This document shows, piece by piece, positions 44,487 through 53,462 of a stretch of DNA of 64,000 bases. The stretch comes from Litorimonas sp046250185. GTDB taxonomy: Bacteria; Pseudomonadota; Alphaproteobacteria; Caulobacterales; Maricaulaceae. The notes beneath the pieces were generated by a model, which saw nothing but the letters and a program-made list of their open reading frames with translations, made no database searches and was not told the origin of the DNA. Each line of letters begins with the position of its first letter. Within the stretch, counting starts at the first letter, position 1. Position numbers and translations under genes: made by a program. The stretch lies in assembly GCF_046250185.1 (NCBI RefSeq), contig NZ_CP176469.1; one strand, written 5' to 3'.

Positions 44487-45290
44487 TTAATTCATTGACC
44501 AAGACGGCTTGCGTTTTTCCAAGAAGCTCGCAATGCCTTCTTTGCCTTCATCGGACAAAATCGCATCAGTGAATTTTTCAGCGGCAAAATCTTTTTGTGC
44601 CTCTCGATCAAGATAGGGCGTCGCCACGAGAATTTCTTTCGTCAATCCGTTAGCCCCTGGCGCGCAGCGTTTGACGCCGTGAATTAATTGCGCCTCTAAT
44701 TCTGCGAAGTCTGATGCGTTAGTAATAATGAAGTCAGACAGTCCGAACGTGTCTGTTTCCGCGCCTGTAAATCGGGCCCCCGTAAGCATTAGCCGTCGCG
44801 CCTTTGGTAGACCGACACGCGCGACAACAATCGGCGCGATCTGCGCAGGCACTATGCCGATCATGGTCTCGGTGAGAGAGAACTTCGCGTCCTCTGTCAC
44901 GACAATTACGTCAGCGCAACACATCAACCCTAACCCGCCCGCAATCGCTGCGCCTTCGACAAAAGCGATCACGACTTGCGGCATGGATTGGAGGAGGTCG
45001 AACACGTCGCCAATGCCGCGATTGAGTTTAATAAAATGGCCTCGGGAAGGATTTGTTTGCCCACTCGCAAAGCTCTTTAAATCTCCGCCAGAACAGAATA
45101 CGCCTCCGCGCCCACGTAGCGTAATCCCGCGGACGGATCGGTCAGGTTTAACCGCCTCCAAAGTCGCGACAAATTCTGCCATCAAAGTATCGGACAAGGC
45201 ATTCCGATTAGACGGAGAATTGAGCCAGATGGTAAGCCAACCATCATTTAACTCTAGATCCAGTAATGTCGTGTTTGGGAGCTGTGTCAT
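44487..45290 (-). CDS. Enoyl-CoA hydratase/isomerase family protein (AtuE/LiuC position)
   Basis: A 267-residue crotonase. Oxyanion segments: GGVFCSGGDLKSFASG and EGAAIAGGLGLMCCADV. Catalytic Glu candidates follow in SLTETMIGIVPAQI. In the Atu and Liu pathways the hydratase acts after the carboxylase, on isohexenylglutaconyl-CoA or methylglutaconyl-CoA. Its place between the two carboxylase subunits is the same as in those operons. It starts one base after the stop of the carboxyltransferase. Confidence 0.92.
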   Translation of the reverse strand: MTQLPNTTLLDLELNDGWLTIWLNSPSNRNALSDTLMAEFVATLEAVKPDRSVRGITLRGRGGVFCSGGDLKSFASGQTNPSRGHFIKLNRGIGDVFDLLQSMPQVVIAFVEGAAIAGGLGLMCCADVIVVTEDAKFSLTETMIGIVPAQIAPIVVARVGLPKARRLMLTGARFTGAETDTFGLSDFIITNASDFAELEAQLIHGVKRCAPGANGLTKEILVATPYLDREAQKDFAAEKFTDAILSDEGKEGIASFLEKRKPSWSMN

Positions 45291-45291
45291 G

Positions 45292-46914
45292 TTACATCCT
45301 TGCTATGCCAAAGCTGTTATCTTTCACGCTTCGGTGCCGTCCTTCCCAGACAGTGCCCAGCAAAAAGCCTAGCACTTTACGTGTGTCGCGGGGGTCGATC
45401 ATGCCGTCATCCAAGCAATGCCCAGATGTGTAGAACGCGCTGGACTGGCTGTCGAAAATATCCGTGAGAGCGGCCTTTTGCTTGGCGGCAGTTTTAGGAT
45501 CGACCTCCGTCCCGCTGCGAGCCGCTTGCGCTTCCGCGACGATTGCCATGACACCCGCCGCTTGCTCTCCGCCCATCACGCCCGTGGCGGCATTGGGCCA
45601 TGTGAAGAGGAAATCAGGATTATATCCGCGACCGCACATGCCGTAATTCCCAGCCCCAAAACTTGCGCCAATCATCAGAGTGATACGCGGCACAGATGTG
45701 TTCGTCACCGCTTGGATCATCTTAGAGCCATGCTTGATCATGCCCGCTTGTTCATACGTTTTGCCGACCATGTAGCCCGTCGTGTTTTGAAGAAATATCA
45801 AGGGCGTGTCAGCCTGATCCATCAGTTGAATGAATTGCGCCGCTTTGGTCGCCCCGTTCGGATCAATCGGGCCATTATTGGATATAATTCCGCAAGCCTG
45901 ACCATAAATCGAGGCTTGGATACAAACAGTGCTTTCGCCGTAACCAGGCTTGAAATCCGAAAAATCAGAACCGTCAACGATGCGCGCGATCACCTCCCGC
46001 ACGTCATAGGGTTTGCGATAATCCGTGGGGACAATACCCGCAATCTGCGCAATATCATAAACTGGCTCAGACCATGTTTTGGGTTTGGGGTCTGGGCAGC
46101 GATCATTCCAATGCAGACGCGCAATGACTTCGCGCATCATCAGACACGCCTCGCTATCGTCTTCGGCTAAATACTCGACCAAGCCTGACACAGTGGCGTG
46201 CATGTCCGCGCCGCCGAGTTCCTCCGCTGTGGCTATCTCGCCCGTTGCGGCTTTCAGCAAAGGCGGCCCCGCGAGAAAAGCTTGGCCCCGATCTTTGACG
46301 CCGATGACATAATCAGACAGCCCAGGCATGTAGGCACCGCCCGCTGTCGAGCTGCCGTGCAGAATAGACAAAACGGGTATGCCCGCTTTGGACAGTCGCG
46401 CAAGATTGGCAAATAATGTGCCGCCATTGACGAAGCTCTCGACCGTGTAATTCATCAAATCACCGCCCGCGCTTTCGACCAAATGAACGAAGGGGAGTTT
46501 CTGCTGCAAAGCTATCTCTTGCGCACGTTCCAAACGGTAGCCACCCGCCGTGGTCAATGAGCCAGCTTTGATGCCGCTATCGTCAGTCACGATGACGACG
46601 CGGGTGCCGTTGATAAACCCAATGCCTGCCATGATCGTCCCGCCTGGAATTGAGCGAGTTTCGTCATCGGTATCGAGCAAATATCCTGCGAGGTTCCCGA
46701 TCTCCAGATAGGGCATGCCCGCATCTAACACACGCGCCAGCCGTTCGCGGGGCAGGAGTTGACCTCGCTTATCAAACCGCGCTTTTTTCGCGGCGGAGAG
46801 AGCGGGCGCACGCGCGTTAAGCGCCTCAAGCTTATCAATCAAGGCCAGCATATCCGCGCGGTTTTGCGCAAAACTGTCAGACGTTGTCTGGATACGTGAG
46901 GTGAAAACCGCCAC
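45292..46914 (-). CDS. Acyl-CoA carboxylase carboxyltransferase (beta) subunit, AtuC-like
   Basis: A 540-residue carboxyltransferase that moves CO2 from biotin to a branched enoyl-CoA. Crotonase-fold N- and C-halves are seen, with GSSTAGGAYMPGLSDYV, FLAGPPLLKAATGE and NTTGYMVGKTYEQAG. From memory, GAYMPGLSDY and FLAGPPLL are nearer the geranyl-CoA carboxylase beta subunit AtuC than the methylcrotonyl-CoA enzyme, whose equivalents are GAYVPAMSDE and FLGGPPLV. Substrate assignment needs a phylogeny. GTG 46914 overlaps the AtuA stop by one base (TAGTG). Confidence 0.93.
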   Translation of the reverse strand: MAVFTSRIQTTSDSFAQNRADMLALIDKLEALNARAPALSAAKKARFDKRGQLLPRERLARVLDAGMPYLEIGNLAGYLLDTDDETRSIPGGTIMAGIGFINGTRVVIVTDDSGIKAGSLTTAGGYRLERAQEIALQQKLPFVHLVESAGGDLMNYTVESFVNGGTLFANLARLSKAGIPVLSILHGSSTAGGAYMPGLSDYVIGVKDRGQAFLAGPPLLKAATGEIATAEELGGADMHATVSGLVEYLAEDDSEACLMMREVIARLHWNDRCPDPKPKTWSEPVYDIAQIAGIVPTDYRKPYDVREVIARIVDGSDFSDFKPGYGESTVCIQASIYGQACGIISNNGPIDPNGATKAAQFIQLMDQADTPLIFLQNTTGYMVGKTYEQAGMIKHGSKMIQAVTNTSVPRITLMIGASFGAGNYGMCGRGYNPDFLFTWPNAATGVMGGEQAAGVMAIVAEAQAARSGTEVDPKTAAKQKAALTDIFDSQSSAFYTSGHCLDDGMIDPRDTRKVLGFLLGTVWEGRHRSVKDNSFGIARM

Positions 46915-48713
46915 TAAATTTGGCTCGCAATGTGGGAGGGGACTTTGATCATCTGGCGCAGCAGGATTTGGCCGTAGCCCTTGCCTTGGCTGTCATTGCG
47001 CAAACTCGCAGGCCCACCGCCGCCCAGCACATTATCGATCAGGAAGTTGATCGAATGACTACCGGGAAGGTGGAAGACCTCGACTGCACCAGATGTTTCC
47101 ATAAAATGCGATAGCGCGCCCTCAACTATATCAGGGGTCAAAGCGGCAACTAGATAGGGGAGATATTCGGGCTGGCGTGCGATAATGCCGATATTGGATT
47201 TGTTGCCTTTATCGCCCGACCTCGCCCATGCGAGCTTGATCAGCGGGACGTCTGTGTCTGCATCCTGCGGCGGCTTTGGCAGAGTGTGCGGGATAGGTGC
47301 AGGCGTTGGCGAGAAAAGCGCATCTGTATGAGTGATGACATTCCCGCCCACATCAATTTTGACAGGCAGTTCGCCTTTGGGGGTCAGGTAAGAAAACAAC
47401 CTCACCACGGGTGACGGTTTGGCCCTCACGCCCGTAAAGCCAGACAGGCCAGGCGGGGTGGCAAGGGCGAGGCCTGACACTTCTTTGAGGAAGATTGCGC
47501 ATGCGCGCATGTCGGGGTGCTTCACGGCGAGTTTCATCACGACTTCATCGCTCTCGCGGGCTTCGCCAAATTGACTGCCCGCGCCCATGATTTCTTGTGA
47601 AAATTCCGTATATTCACCGAGGTTGAAAACACGCAGCGCTTTGTTCGCACGATCCAGCGCGGCCTTGCCAAATTTCTGCGCCTTGGCCGTAGCGTTTCCG
47701 CCGTAGTGCGTAACGTAGGTGCCCGCGCGGAACCCGTCCGCATAGGTGAGGCAGGTTTTGTAAGTCGCGGGGGCTGGGCGGCCTTTGGCGGGCGAGACTT
47801 GCACGCGGTTCGGGGCTTGCTGAATGATTGTGACCTCGGAGAAATCACAAATAACATCGGGCAGGAAATAAGCCTGCGGATCGCCGATCTCGTAGAGCAT
47901 TTGCTCTGACACCGTCCCGACATTGACGATGCCCTGCGTGCCGTCTGGCTTGGTCGTCACAAAGCTCCCATCCGCTGCGACTTCGGCGATGGGGTAGCCG
48001 ATCTCGGCAATGTCGCCAGCGTCTTCCCAATCTGTGAAGTTTCCGCCCGTCACTTGGGGGCCACATTCGAGAATATGCCCACAGAGCGATCCGCTGGCGA
48101 GCAAATCCCAATCCGTCGCCTCCCATCCAAATTCATGGATCAACGCGCCTAGCGTCACGGCGCTGTCGACGCACCGACCCGTGATCACAATGTCTGCGCC
48201 CGCTGCCAAGGCTTTCGCCACAGGAAACGCGCCGAGATAGGCGTTGATGCTGAGAATTTTATCAACATCGGGAAAGTCGCGCCCGTCAAACATATCGCGC
48301 AAGCCTTCGGCAGCAATTTTATCTTTATTACCCAGCAGGTCATCGCCCGTAATGACCGCAACAGTCAGGTCTAGGCCTTTTTCTTTGATGATCTCGCGCA
48401 CAGCCGCGCCGCAAGCCTCTGGATTCACGCCCCCCGCATTGGCGAGCAATTTCACGCCAGAGCTGGCAATGCGGTCAGCGAAAGGACGGATCACGTAGTC
48501 GACAAAATCTGTCGCGTAGCCCTTGCTTGGATCTTTGGCTTTGGCCCTCGCCAAAATCGACATCGTGATCTCGGCCAAATAGTCGTAAACCAGATAGTCG
48601 AGCGCGCCGCCCGCCTCTTTGTGAGCCAAGAATTGCGGCGTCGCCATGGCGCTCTCGCCCCAATATCCGCTCGCGCCACCAATGTTGATCGTCTGTGTCA
48701 AACCATTTCCCAT
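46914..48713 (-). CDS. atuA: AtuA family protein (DUF1446 plus AtuA-like ferredoxin-fold domain)
   Basis: A 599-residue protein with the DUF1446/AtuA domain in residues ~4-450 (IGGASGYWGES near the start, KLLANAGGVNP, VITGRCVDSAVTLG). A C-terminal domain covers ~489-599 (LIKLAWARSGDKGNKSNIGI). AtuA is required for growth on acyclic terpenes in Pseudomonas, but its reaction is not settled. It heads the operon, and its start codon lies only a few bases after the predicted transcription start, so the message may be nearly leaderless. Confidence 0.9.
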   Translation of the reverse strand: MGNGLTQTINIGGASGYWGESAMATPQFLAHKEAGGALDYLVYDYLAEITMSILARAKAKDPSKGYATDFVDYVIRPFADRIASSGVKLLANAGGVNPEACGAAVREIIKEKGLDLTVAVITGDDLLGNKDKIAAEGLRDMFDGRDFPDVDKILSINAYLGAFPVAKALAAGADIVITGRCVDSAVTLGALIHEFGWEATDWDLLASGSLCGHILECGPQVTGGNFTDWEDAGDIAEIGYPIAEVAADGSFVTTKPDGTQGIVNVGTVSEQMLYEIGDPQAYFLPDVICDFSEVTIIQQAPNRVQVSPAKGRPAPATYKTCLTYADGFRAGTYVTHYGGNATAKAQKFGKAALDRANKALRVFNLGEYTEFSQEIMGAGSQFGEARESDEVVMKLAVKHPDMRACAIFLKEVSGLALATPPGLSGFTGVRAKPSPVVRLFSYLTPKGELPVKIDVGGNVITHTDALFSPTPAPIPHTLPKPPQDADTDVPLIKLAWARSGDKGNKSNIGIIARQPEYLPYLVAALTPDIVEGALSHFMETSGAVEVFHLPGSHSINFLIDNVLGGGGPASLRNDSQGKGYGQILLRQMIKVPSHIASQI

Positions 48714-48721
48714 CTTTTCTG

Positions 48722-48751
48722 TTATAAAAGCCTAGAAACGCACTATGTCAA
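48722..48751 (-). promoter_or_regulatory. Predicted sigma-70-type promoter of the atuA-like operon
   Basis: On the minus strand a perfect -35 box TTGACA (complement of 48746-48751) is separated by 18 bases from TTATAA (complement of 48722-48727). Transcription should start near 48715, two bases before the atuA ATG at 48713. Confidence 0.7.
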
Positions 48752-48768
48752 ATGCCCCCGTAAAATCT

Positions 48769-48786
48769 GCCTCGAATTTGCGAGGC
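48769..48786. promoter_or_regulatory. Inverted repeat in the divergent atuA/thiolase promoter region
   Basis: GCCTCG (48769-48774) and CGAGGC (48781-48786) around AATTTG. It lies 18 bases upstream of the -35 box of atuA and midway to the divergent thiolase gene, a suitable place for a shared operator. No regulator gene for the cluster is present nearby. Confidence 0.5.
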
Positions 48787-48924
48787 TGGTGGAAAAAACT
48801 TGCGCGAAACAGGGATGAAAGCGCATCGCCATACAGGCTTCTATGGACGCTATACAAAATGTTACTATTCAAATGCCGCCCTGCATCGTAAGAATAATCA
48901 CGTTTACACATTTTGGAGAATACT

Positions 48925-50100
48925 ATGCGCGAAGCTGTCATCGTCTCAACTGCCCGTACACCGATCGGCCGCGCATATCGCGGGGCTTTCAACAACACGC
49001 CGTCCCCAACCCTCGCAGGTCACTGCATTGACGCAGCGGTCAAGCGCGCAGCTATTGACGGCGCAGAGGTTGAAGACGTGAATATGGGCTGTGCGCTGCA
49101 ACAAGGCGTGCAAGTGACGATTGGCCGAAACGCTGTCCTCGCCTCGAACCTCCCTGTGACAGTGCCCGCGCAATCGATTGACCGTCAGTGTTCCTCTGGC
49201 ATGATGGCGATTGGTATGGCCGCCAAGCAGATCATCGTTGATAATCAGCAGATCGTCATTGGCGGCGGTGTCGAGTCGATCTCTATGGTGCAGACCGCCG
49301 AGATGCGCGTCGCCCCTGATATGAATGTCGTGAAGAAACATCCGAACGCCTACATCCAAATGATCGATACGGCTGAGATCGTCGCTAAGCGTTACGGCGT
49401 CTCGCGTGATGCCATGGATGAATACGCTTTGATCAGTCAGCAGCGCACACATGCCGCGCAAGAAGCTGGTAAGTTCGACGATGAAATCGTACCGATGACC
49501 AGCACGATGAAAGTCATGAACAAAGAAACCAAAGAAGTCTCTGAGCAGGAAGTCACACTGGCCAAAGACGAAGGCAACCGCCCGTCCACAACGCTCGAAG
49601 GCTTGCAAAGCCTCAAGCCTGTGCGTGGCCCTGACTATACGATCACAGCGGGCAATGCGTCCCAACTCTCTGACGGTGCGTCTGTTTCTGTGCTGATGGA
49701 AGGCAAAGAAGCCTCGAAACGTAATCTCAGCCCACTCGGCATTTACCGCGGTATGGCTGTCGCAGGTCTGGAGCCGGATGAAATGGGCATCGGCCCGGTC
49801 TTCGCTATCCCAAAATTGCTCAAAGCGAACGGTTTGACCATGGATGATATTGACTTGTGGGAGTTGAACGAAGCCTTCGCCGTGCAAGTGATTTACTGCC
49901 GCGATAAGCTGGGAATTCCGATGGAGAATATGAACGTCAATGGTGGTGCTATTTCTGTGGGCCACCCTTACGGCATGTCTGGCGCGCGCATGGTTGCGCA
50001 TGCTTTGATCGAGGGCAAACGCCGCGGCGCAAAATATGTGGTCAGCACAATGTGCGTTGGCGGCGGCATGGGCGCAGCCGGTCTTTTTGAGGTCGCCTAA
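48925..50100 (+). CDS. Acetyl-CoA C-acyltransferase (thiolase)
   Basis: A 391-residue thiolase. Catalytic Cys in DRQCSSGM, His in SVGHPYGMSGARM and second Cys in CVGGGMGAA. GGAG seven bases upstream favours ATG 48925 over the TTG at 48913. It is divergent from the atuA-like operon and is first of a plus-strand set thiolase-SDR-two acyl-CoA dehydrogenases-MaoC hydratase, which together make a complete beta-oxidation cycle. It differs clearly from the FadA thiolase at 29938, so the cell keeps two cycles. Confidence 0.95.
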   Translation: MREAVIVSTARTPIGRAYRGAFNNTPSPTLAGHCIDAAVKRAAIDGAEVEDVNMGCALQQGVQVTIGRNAVLASNLPVTVPAQSIDRQCSSGMMAIGMAAKQIIVDNQQIVIGGGVESISMVQTAEMRVAPDMNVVKKHPNAYIQMIDTAEIVAKRYGVSRDAMDEYALISQQRTHAAQEAGKFDDEIVPMTSTMKVMNKETKEVSEQEVTLAKDEGNRPSTTLEGLQSLKPVRGPDYTITAGNASQLSDGASVSVLMEGKEASKRNLSPLGIYRGMAVAGLEPDEMGIGPVFAIPKLLKANGLTMDDIDLWELNEAFAVQVIYCRDKLGIPMENMNVNGGAISVGHPYGMSGARMVAHALIEGKRRGAKYVVSTMCVGGGMGAAGLFEVA

Positions 50101-50202
50101 CAATTCAGGCAAAGCTTGGAAAAATCGGTTATTATCGATTTTCGGTAGGCTATGGCAAGCGTAAGTGAGCCGCCACGATTTATATATTACAGGATCAAAA
50201 AC

Positions 50203-51120
50203 ATGAGTAAAATCGAATTCAAAGACCGCGTCGCTATCGTGACAGGCGCAGGCGGCGGCCTTGGTCGTTCGCATGCTTTGGCGCTGGCGTCTCGCGGCGT
50301 GAAAGTTGTCGTCAACGATCTGGGCGGCTCTGTTGACGGCACGGGCGGCGGCGCAACGATGGCGGAAAACGTCGTGGCCGAAATTATCGCAGCAGGCGGT
50401 GAGGCGATGGCCAATGGTGCCAATGTTACCAATGAAGCCGAAGTCCAAGCGATGGTTGATGCCGCGATTGAGAAATGGGGCAAGATTGACATCCTCGTCA
50501 ATAATGCAGGCATTTTGCGCGACAAGTCCTTTTCTAAAATGACGATGGATGATTGGAAACTCGTTGTTGCGGTGCATCTGCACGGCTCGGCCACTTGCAC
50601 CAAAGCTGTTTGGAACCACATGAAGGAAAACCAGTATGGACGCATCGTCATGACGACGTCCTCCTCCGGCATGTATGGCAATTTCGGGCAGACTAATTAC
50701 GGCGCGGCCAAAGCTGGCCTGTCGGGTTTCATGCGCACGCTGTGTTTGGAAGGGGCCAAATACGATATTCGCGTGAATACGCTGAGCCCGACCGCGCGGT
50801 CGCGGATGACGGAAAACCTGATGCCAGAGGAAATCCTTGAAAAGCTGACAGTTGAGTCTGTCTCGGCGGGCTTGGTCTATCTCGTTTGTGACGACGCGCC
50901 CAATCGCATGATCTTGTGCGCTGGGGCGGGCGGATATTCTGAAACGAAGGTCATTGAAACCCAAGGTATCAATCTGTCCGAAGGCGAGCAGACCGCCGAA
51001 AACGTCGCCAAATTCATTGATCAAATTCGGTCCACGGACGGTGCGGAAGAGTTTACAAATGGCGGACAGCAGGGCGCCAAATTCCTGACACGTATTCAAA
51101 ATGGAGACTTCATCAAATGA
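50203..51120 (+). CDS. SDR-family 3-hydroxyacyl-CoA dehydrogenase-like (HSD17B4 type)
   Basis: A 305-residue SDR. NAD fold TGAGGGLGRSHALALA and NDLGGSVDGTGGG, the NNAGILRDKSF motif, and active site MYGNFGQTNYGAAKAG. These features are those of the D-3-hydroxyacyl-CoA dehydrogenase module of eukaryotic multifunctional enzyme type 2. It pairs logically with the MaoC hydratase downstream, which makes R-3-hydroxyacyl-CoA. ATG 50203 has AGGATC upstream. It overlaps the first acyl-CoA dehydrogenase by four bases. Confidence 0.93.
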   Translation: MSKIEFKDRVAIVTGAGGGLGRSHALALASRGVKVVVNDLGGSVDGTGGGATMAENVVAEIIAAGGEAMANGANVTNEAEVQAMVDAAIEKWGKIDILVNNAGILRDKSFSKMTMDDWKLVVAVHLHGSATCTKAVWNHMKENQYGRIVMTTSSSGMYGNFGQTNYGAAKAGLSGFMRTLCLEGAKYDIRVNTLSPTARSRMTENLMPEEILEKLTVESVSAGLVYLVCDDAPNRMILCAGAGGYSETKVIETQGINLSEGEQTAENVAKFIDQIRSTDGAEEFTNGGQQGAKFLTRIQNGDFIK

Positions 51121-52295
51121 GCGACCTGACAGAACTTCGTCACGAAATCCGCAGCTGGCTTGAGGTGAACTGCCCTGAAGACATGCGCCAACCCATCACA
51201 GGCGATCCCGACCTTTGTTGGGGCGGGCGCAAATTTACGTTCCAGTCCAAGGCGCAAAAAGACTGGCTCGAAGCGTGTGTCGCAAAGGGCTATACAGTCC
51301 CGACTTGGCCCAAAGAATATGGCGGCGCAGGTATGAGCCGTGCGGAGGAGAAAGTCCTTCTGTCGGAAATGAAGCGCATTAATGCGCGCGCGCCGCTCTC
51401 GTCTTTTGGCATTTGGATGTTGGGGCCAGCGCTGCTGAAATTCGGCACAGAAGCGCAAAAGCTGGAGCATTTGCCACCCGTTGCACGCGGTGAAATCCGA
51501 TGGTGTCAGGGCTATTCGGAACCTGGCGCAGGGTCGGATTTGGCGTCTCTCGCCACGAAAGCCGTAGATAAGGGTGATCATTATATTATCAATGGCCAGA
51601 AAGTCTGGACGTCTTACGCCGATCAAGCGGACTGGATTTTCTGCCTCGTGCGGACAGATAATACGGGTAAGAAACATCACGGTATTAGCTTTGTGCTGTT
51701 TGATATGGACCAACCTGGTGTGGAGCCAAAGCCGATTAAATTGATCTCTGGCAAATCCCCATTCTGCGAGACGTTTTTGACGGATGCCGTAGCGCTCAAG
51801 AAAAACCTCGTCGGCGAAGAGCATAAAGGCTGGGACGTCGCAAAATATCTGCTGACACATGAGCGAGAAATGATCGGCGCCTCGGGTGAGGGTATTTCCC
51901 GTCCGATGCACGAGGTCGCCGCCGCTCATATCGGGCTTGAAAACGGCCAACTCGCCGACCCGATGCTGCGCGCGCAAATCGCCGAAGCCGAGATTGACGA
52001 ATGGGCGTTTGGCCTGACCATGGCCCGTAAACTCGCCGAAGCCAAGGCGGGGTCCAGCATGGGCGCCGATAGCTCTATGCTGAAATATTACGGCACAGAA
52101 TTGAACAAGCGCCGCTATGAGTTGATGATGGACGGCGCGGGTCATGACGGCCTCGAATGGGAAGGTGAGCGGTCCAATGACGGCCGCCTCTCGCGCAGTT
52201 GGCTGCGAACCAAAGGCAATTCGATTGAGGGCGGGACGTCCGAAGTGCAGCTCAATATTATTTCCAAACACATTCTCCAACTCCCTGGGGCATAG
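51117..52295 (+). CDS. Acyl-CoA dehydrogenase, first of an adjacent pair
   Basis: A 392-residue acyl-CoA dehydrogenase with WPKEYGGAGMSR, QGYSEPGAGSDLASL and SIEGGTSEVQLNII. The usual catalytic Glu of the YEGT motif is replaced in alignment by Gly (IEGGTSE). A Glu in HEREMIGA may substitute, as in long-chain or isovaleryl types. It lies 3 bases ahead of a second, different acyl-CoA dehydrogenase. Adjacent unequal pairs of this type form heterotetramers in actinobacterial steroid side-chain degradation, so a heteromeric enzyme is likely here. Confidence 0.93.
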   Translation: MSDLTELRHEIRSWLEVNCPEDMRQPITGDPDLCWGGRKFTFQSKAQKDWLEACVAKGYTVPTWPKEYGGAGMSRAEEKVLLSEMKRINARAPLSSFGIWMLGPALLKFGTEAQKLEHLPPVARGEIRWCQGYSEPGAGSDLASLATKAVDKGDHYIINGQKVWTSYADQADWIFCLVRTDNTGKKHHGISFVLFDMDQPGVEPKPIKLISGKSPFCETFLTDAVALKKNLVGEEHKGWDVAKYLLTHEREMIGASGEGISRPMHEVAAAHIGLENGQLADPMLRAQIAEAEIDEWAFGLTMARKLAEAKAGSSMGADSSMLKYYGTELNKRRYELMMDGAGHDGLEWEGERSNDGRLSRSWLRTKGNSIEGGTSEVQLNIISKHILQLPGA

Positions 52296-52298
52296 ATT

Positions 52299-53438
52299 AT
52301 GGCACTCGTATTGAACGACGATGAAGTGATGCTCCGCGATACGGCGGAGGGGTTCTTCAAAGAAAAAGCCCCCGTCAAAGCGCTGCGGACTTTGCGCGAC
52401 ACAAAAGACGAAACTGGCTTTGACCGCGGCCTCTGGGCCGAAATGGCCGAGATGGGTTTTGCGGGCATTGTCGTGGACGAAGATCACGGCGGTGTCGATA
52501 TGGGGTTTATGGCGGCGGGTCTTGTGGCTGAGCAAATGGGGCGTAATTTGTCGGCCTCGCCTTTTCTTTCGACGGCAGTTCTGGCCGCGACCGCGCTGCG
52601 CGAAGGCGGCACGTCAGAGCAAAAAAAAGAATGGCTTACCAAAATCGCGAGCGGTGAGGCGGTGATTTCCGTTGCTCTCGATGAAGGCGCGAAGCACAAC
52701 CCGGCTGGCACAAGCACAACCGCCGAGAAATCTGGTAATGGCTTCAAACTCAACGGCGCGAAAGCGATGGTCGTGGACGGCCATGTGGCAGATGCGTTAA
52801 TCGTGGCGGCCCGAACATCGGGTGAGCCAGGCGATACGGATGGTCTATCTCTTTTCATTCTTAATCCTCAAACTAAAGGCGTCTCGGTTGAACGCACCAT
52901 TATGGTCGACAGCCGTAATGCGGCGCGGATCGACCTGACCGACGTCGAAGTCTCTGGCGATGCACTCCTTGGCGACCTTGACGGCGGCATGGCTGTGCTA
53001 ACCAAAGTCGTTAATGCAGGCCGCGCTGTGGTTGCCGCTGAACTTCTCGGTGCAGGGGCGCAGGCGTTTGAAGACACCGTTGCCTACATCAAAGAGCGCA
53101 AGCAATTCGGCAAAATCATCGGCGAGTTTCAAGCGCTTCAACACCGCGCAAGCCACCTCTATTCCGAGCTTGAAATCGCTCGATCTGCTGTCATGGGCGC
53201 GTTGACCGCCTTGGACATGAATGATCCGCAGGCAGAGCTTTACTGCGCGATGGCCAAGGCGAAACTCGGGTCTGTTGCCAAACTTGCCAGCCAAGAAGGC
53301 GTGCAAATGCACGGCGGCGTTGGCATGACGGACGAATACGATATTGGCCTTTTCATGAAACGCATTCGGGTCTTGCAAGAACTCCTCGGAGATGCGCATT
53401 ATCACATGAATGCATTTGCAAAAGCGAAGCAATTTTAA
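52299..53438 (+). CDS. Acyl-CoA dehydrogenase, second of an adjacent pair
   Basis: A 379-residue acyl-CoA dehydrogenase-fold protein. QFGKIIGEFQALQHRASHLYSELEIA and the MHGGVGMTDEYDIGLFMKR block are typical. The middle domain's flavin segment is poorly conserved (SVALDEGAKHNPAGTS in place of a TEPxxGSD motif), and the catalytic YEGT motif is absent. It is therefore probably the partner subunit of the preceding gene, 3 bases upstream, and not an independent enzyme. Confidence 0.9.
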   Translation: MALVLNDDEVMLRDTAEGFFKEKAPVKALRTLRDTKDETGFDRGLWAEMAEMGFAGIVVDEDHGGVDMGFMAAGLVAEQMGRNLSASPFLSTAVLAATALREGGTSEQKKEWLTKIASGEAVISVALDEGAKHNPAGTSTTAEKSGNGFKLNGAKAMVVDGHVADALIVAARTSGEPGDTDGLSLFILNPQTKGVSVERTIMVDSRNAARIDLTDVEVSGDALLGDLDGGMAVLTKVVNAGRAVVAAELLGAGAQAFEDTVAYIKERKQFGKIIGEFQALQHRASHLYSELEIARSAVMGALTALDMNDPQAELYCAMAKAKLGSVAKLASQEGVQMHGGVGMTDEYDIGLFMKRIRVLQELLGDAHYHMNAFAKAKQF

Positions 53439-53462
53439 TCATAACAACTCGGGGAGAGTGAC

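Noticed and set aside
45418..46170. 250-codon open frame antisense to the carboxyltransferase
   Set aside because: Shadow of a well-conserved carboxyltransferase.
48946..51099. 717-codon open frame on the minus strand
   Set aside because: It lies antisense to the clear thiolase and SDR genes; its translation is rich in His, Arg and Cys with no family pattern, as expected for a shadow frame of high-GC coding sequence.
51096..52535. 479-codon open frame on the minus strand
   Set aside because: Antisense to two acyl-CoA dehydrogenase genes with full motifs; no plausible protein features.
52299..53438. Second acyl-CoA dehydrogenase as a pseudogene
   Set aside because: It lacks some catalytic motifs but the frame is intact, full length and well spaced with its neighbour, which fits a partner subunit better than decay.
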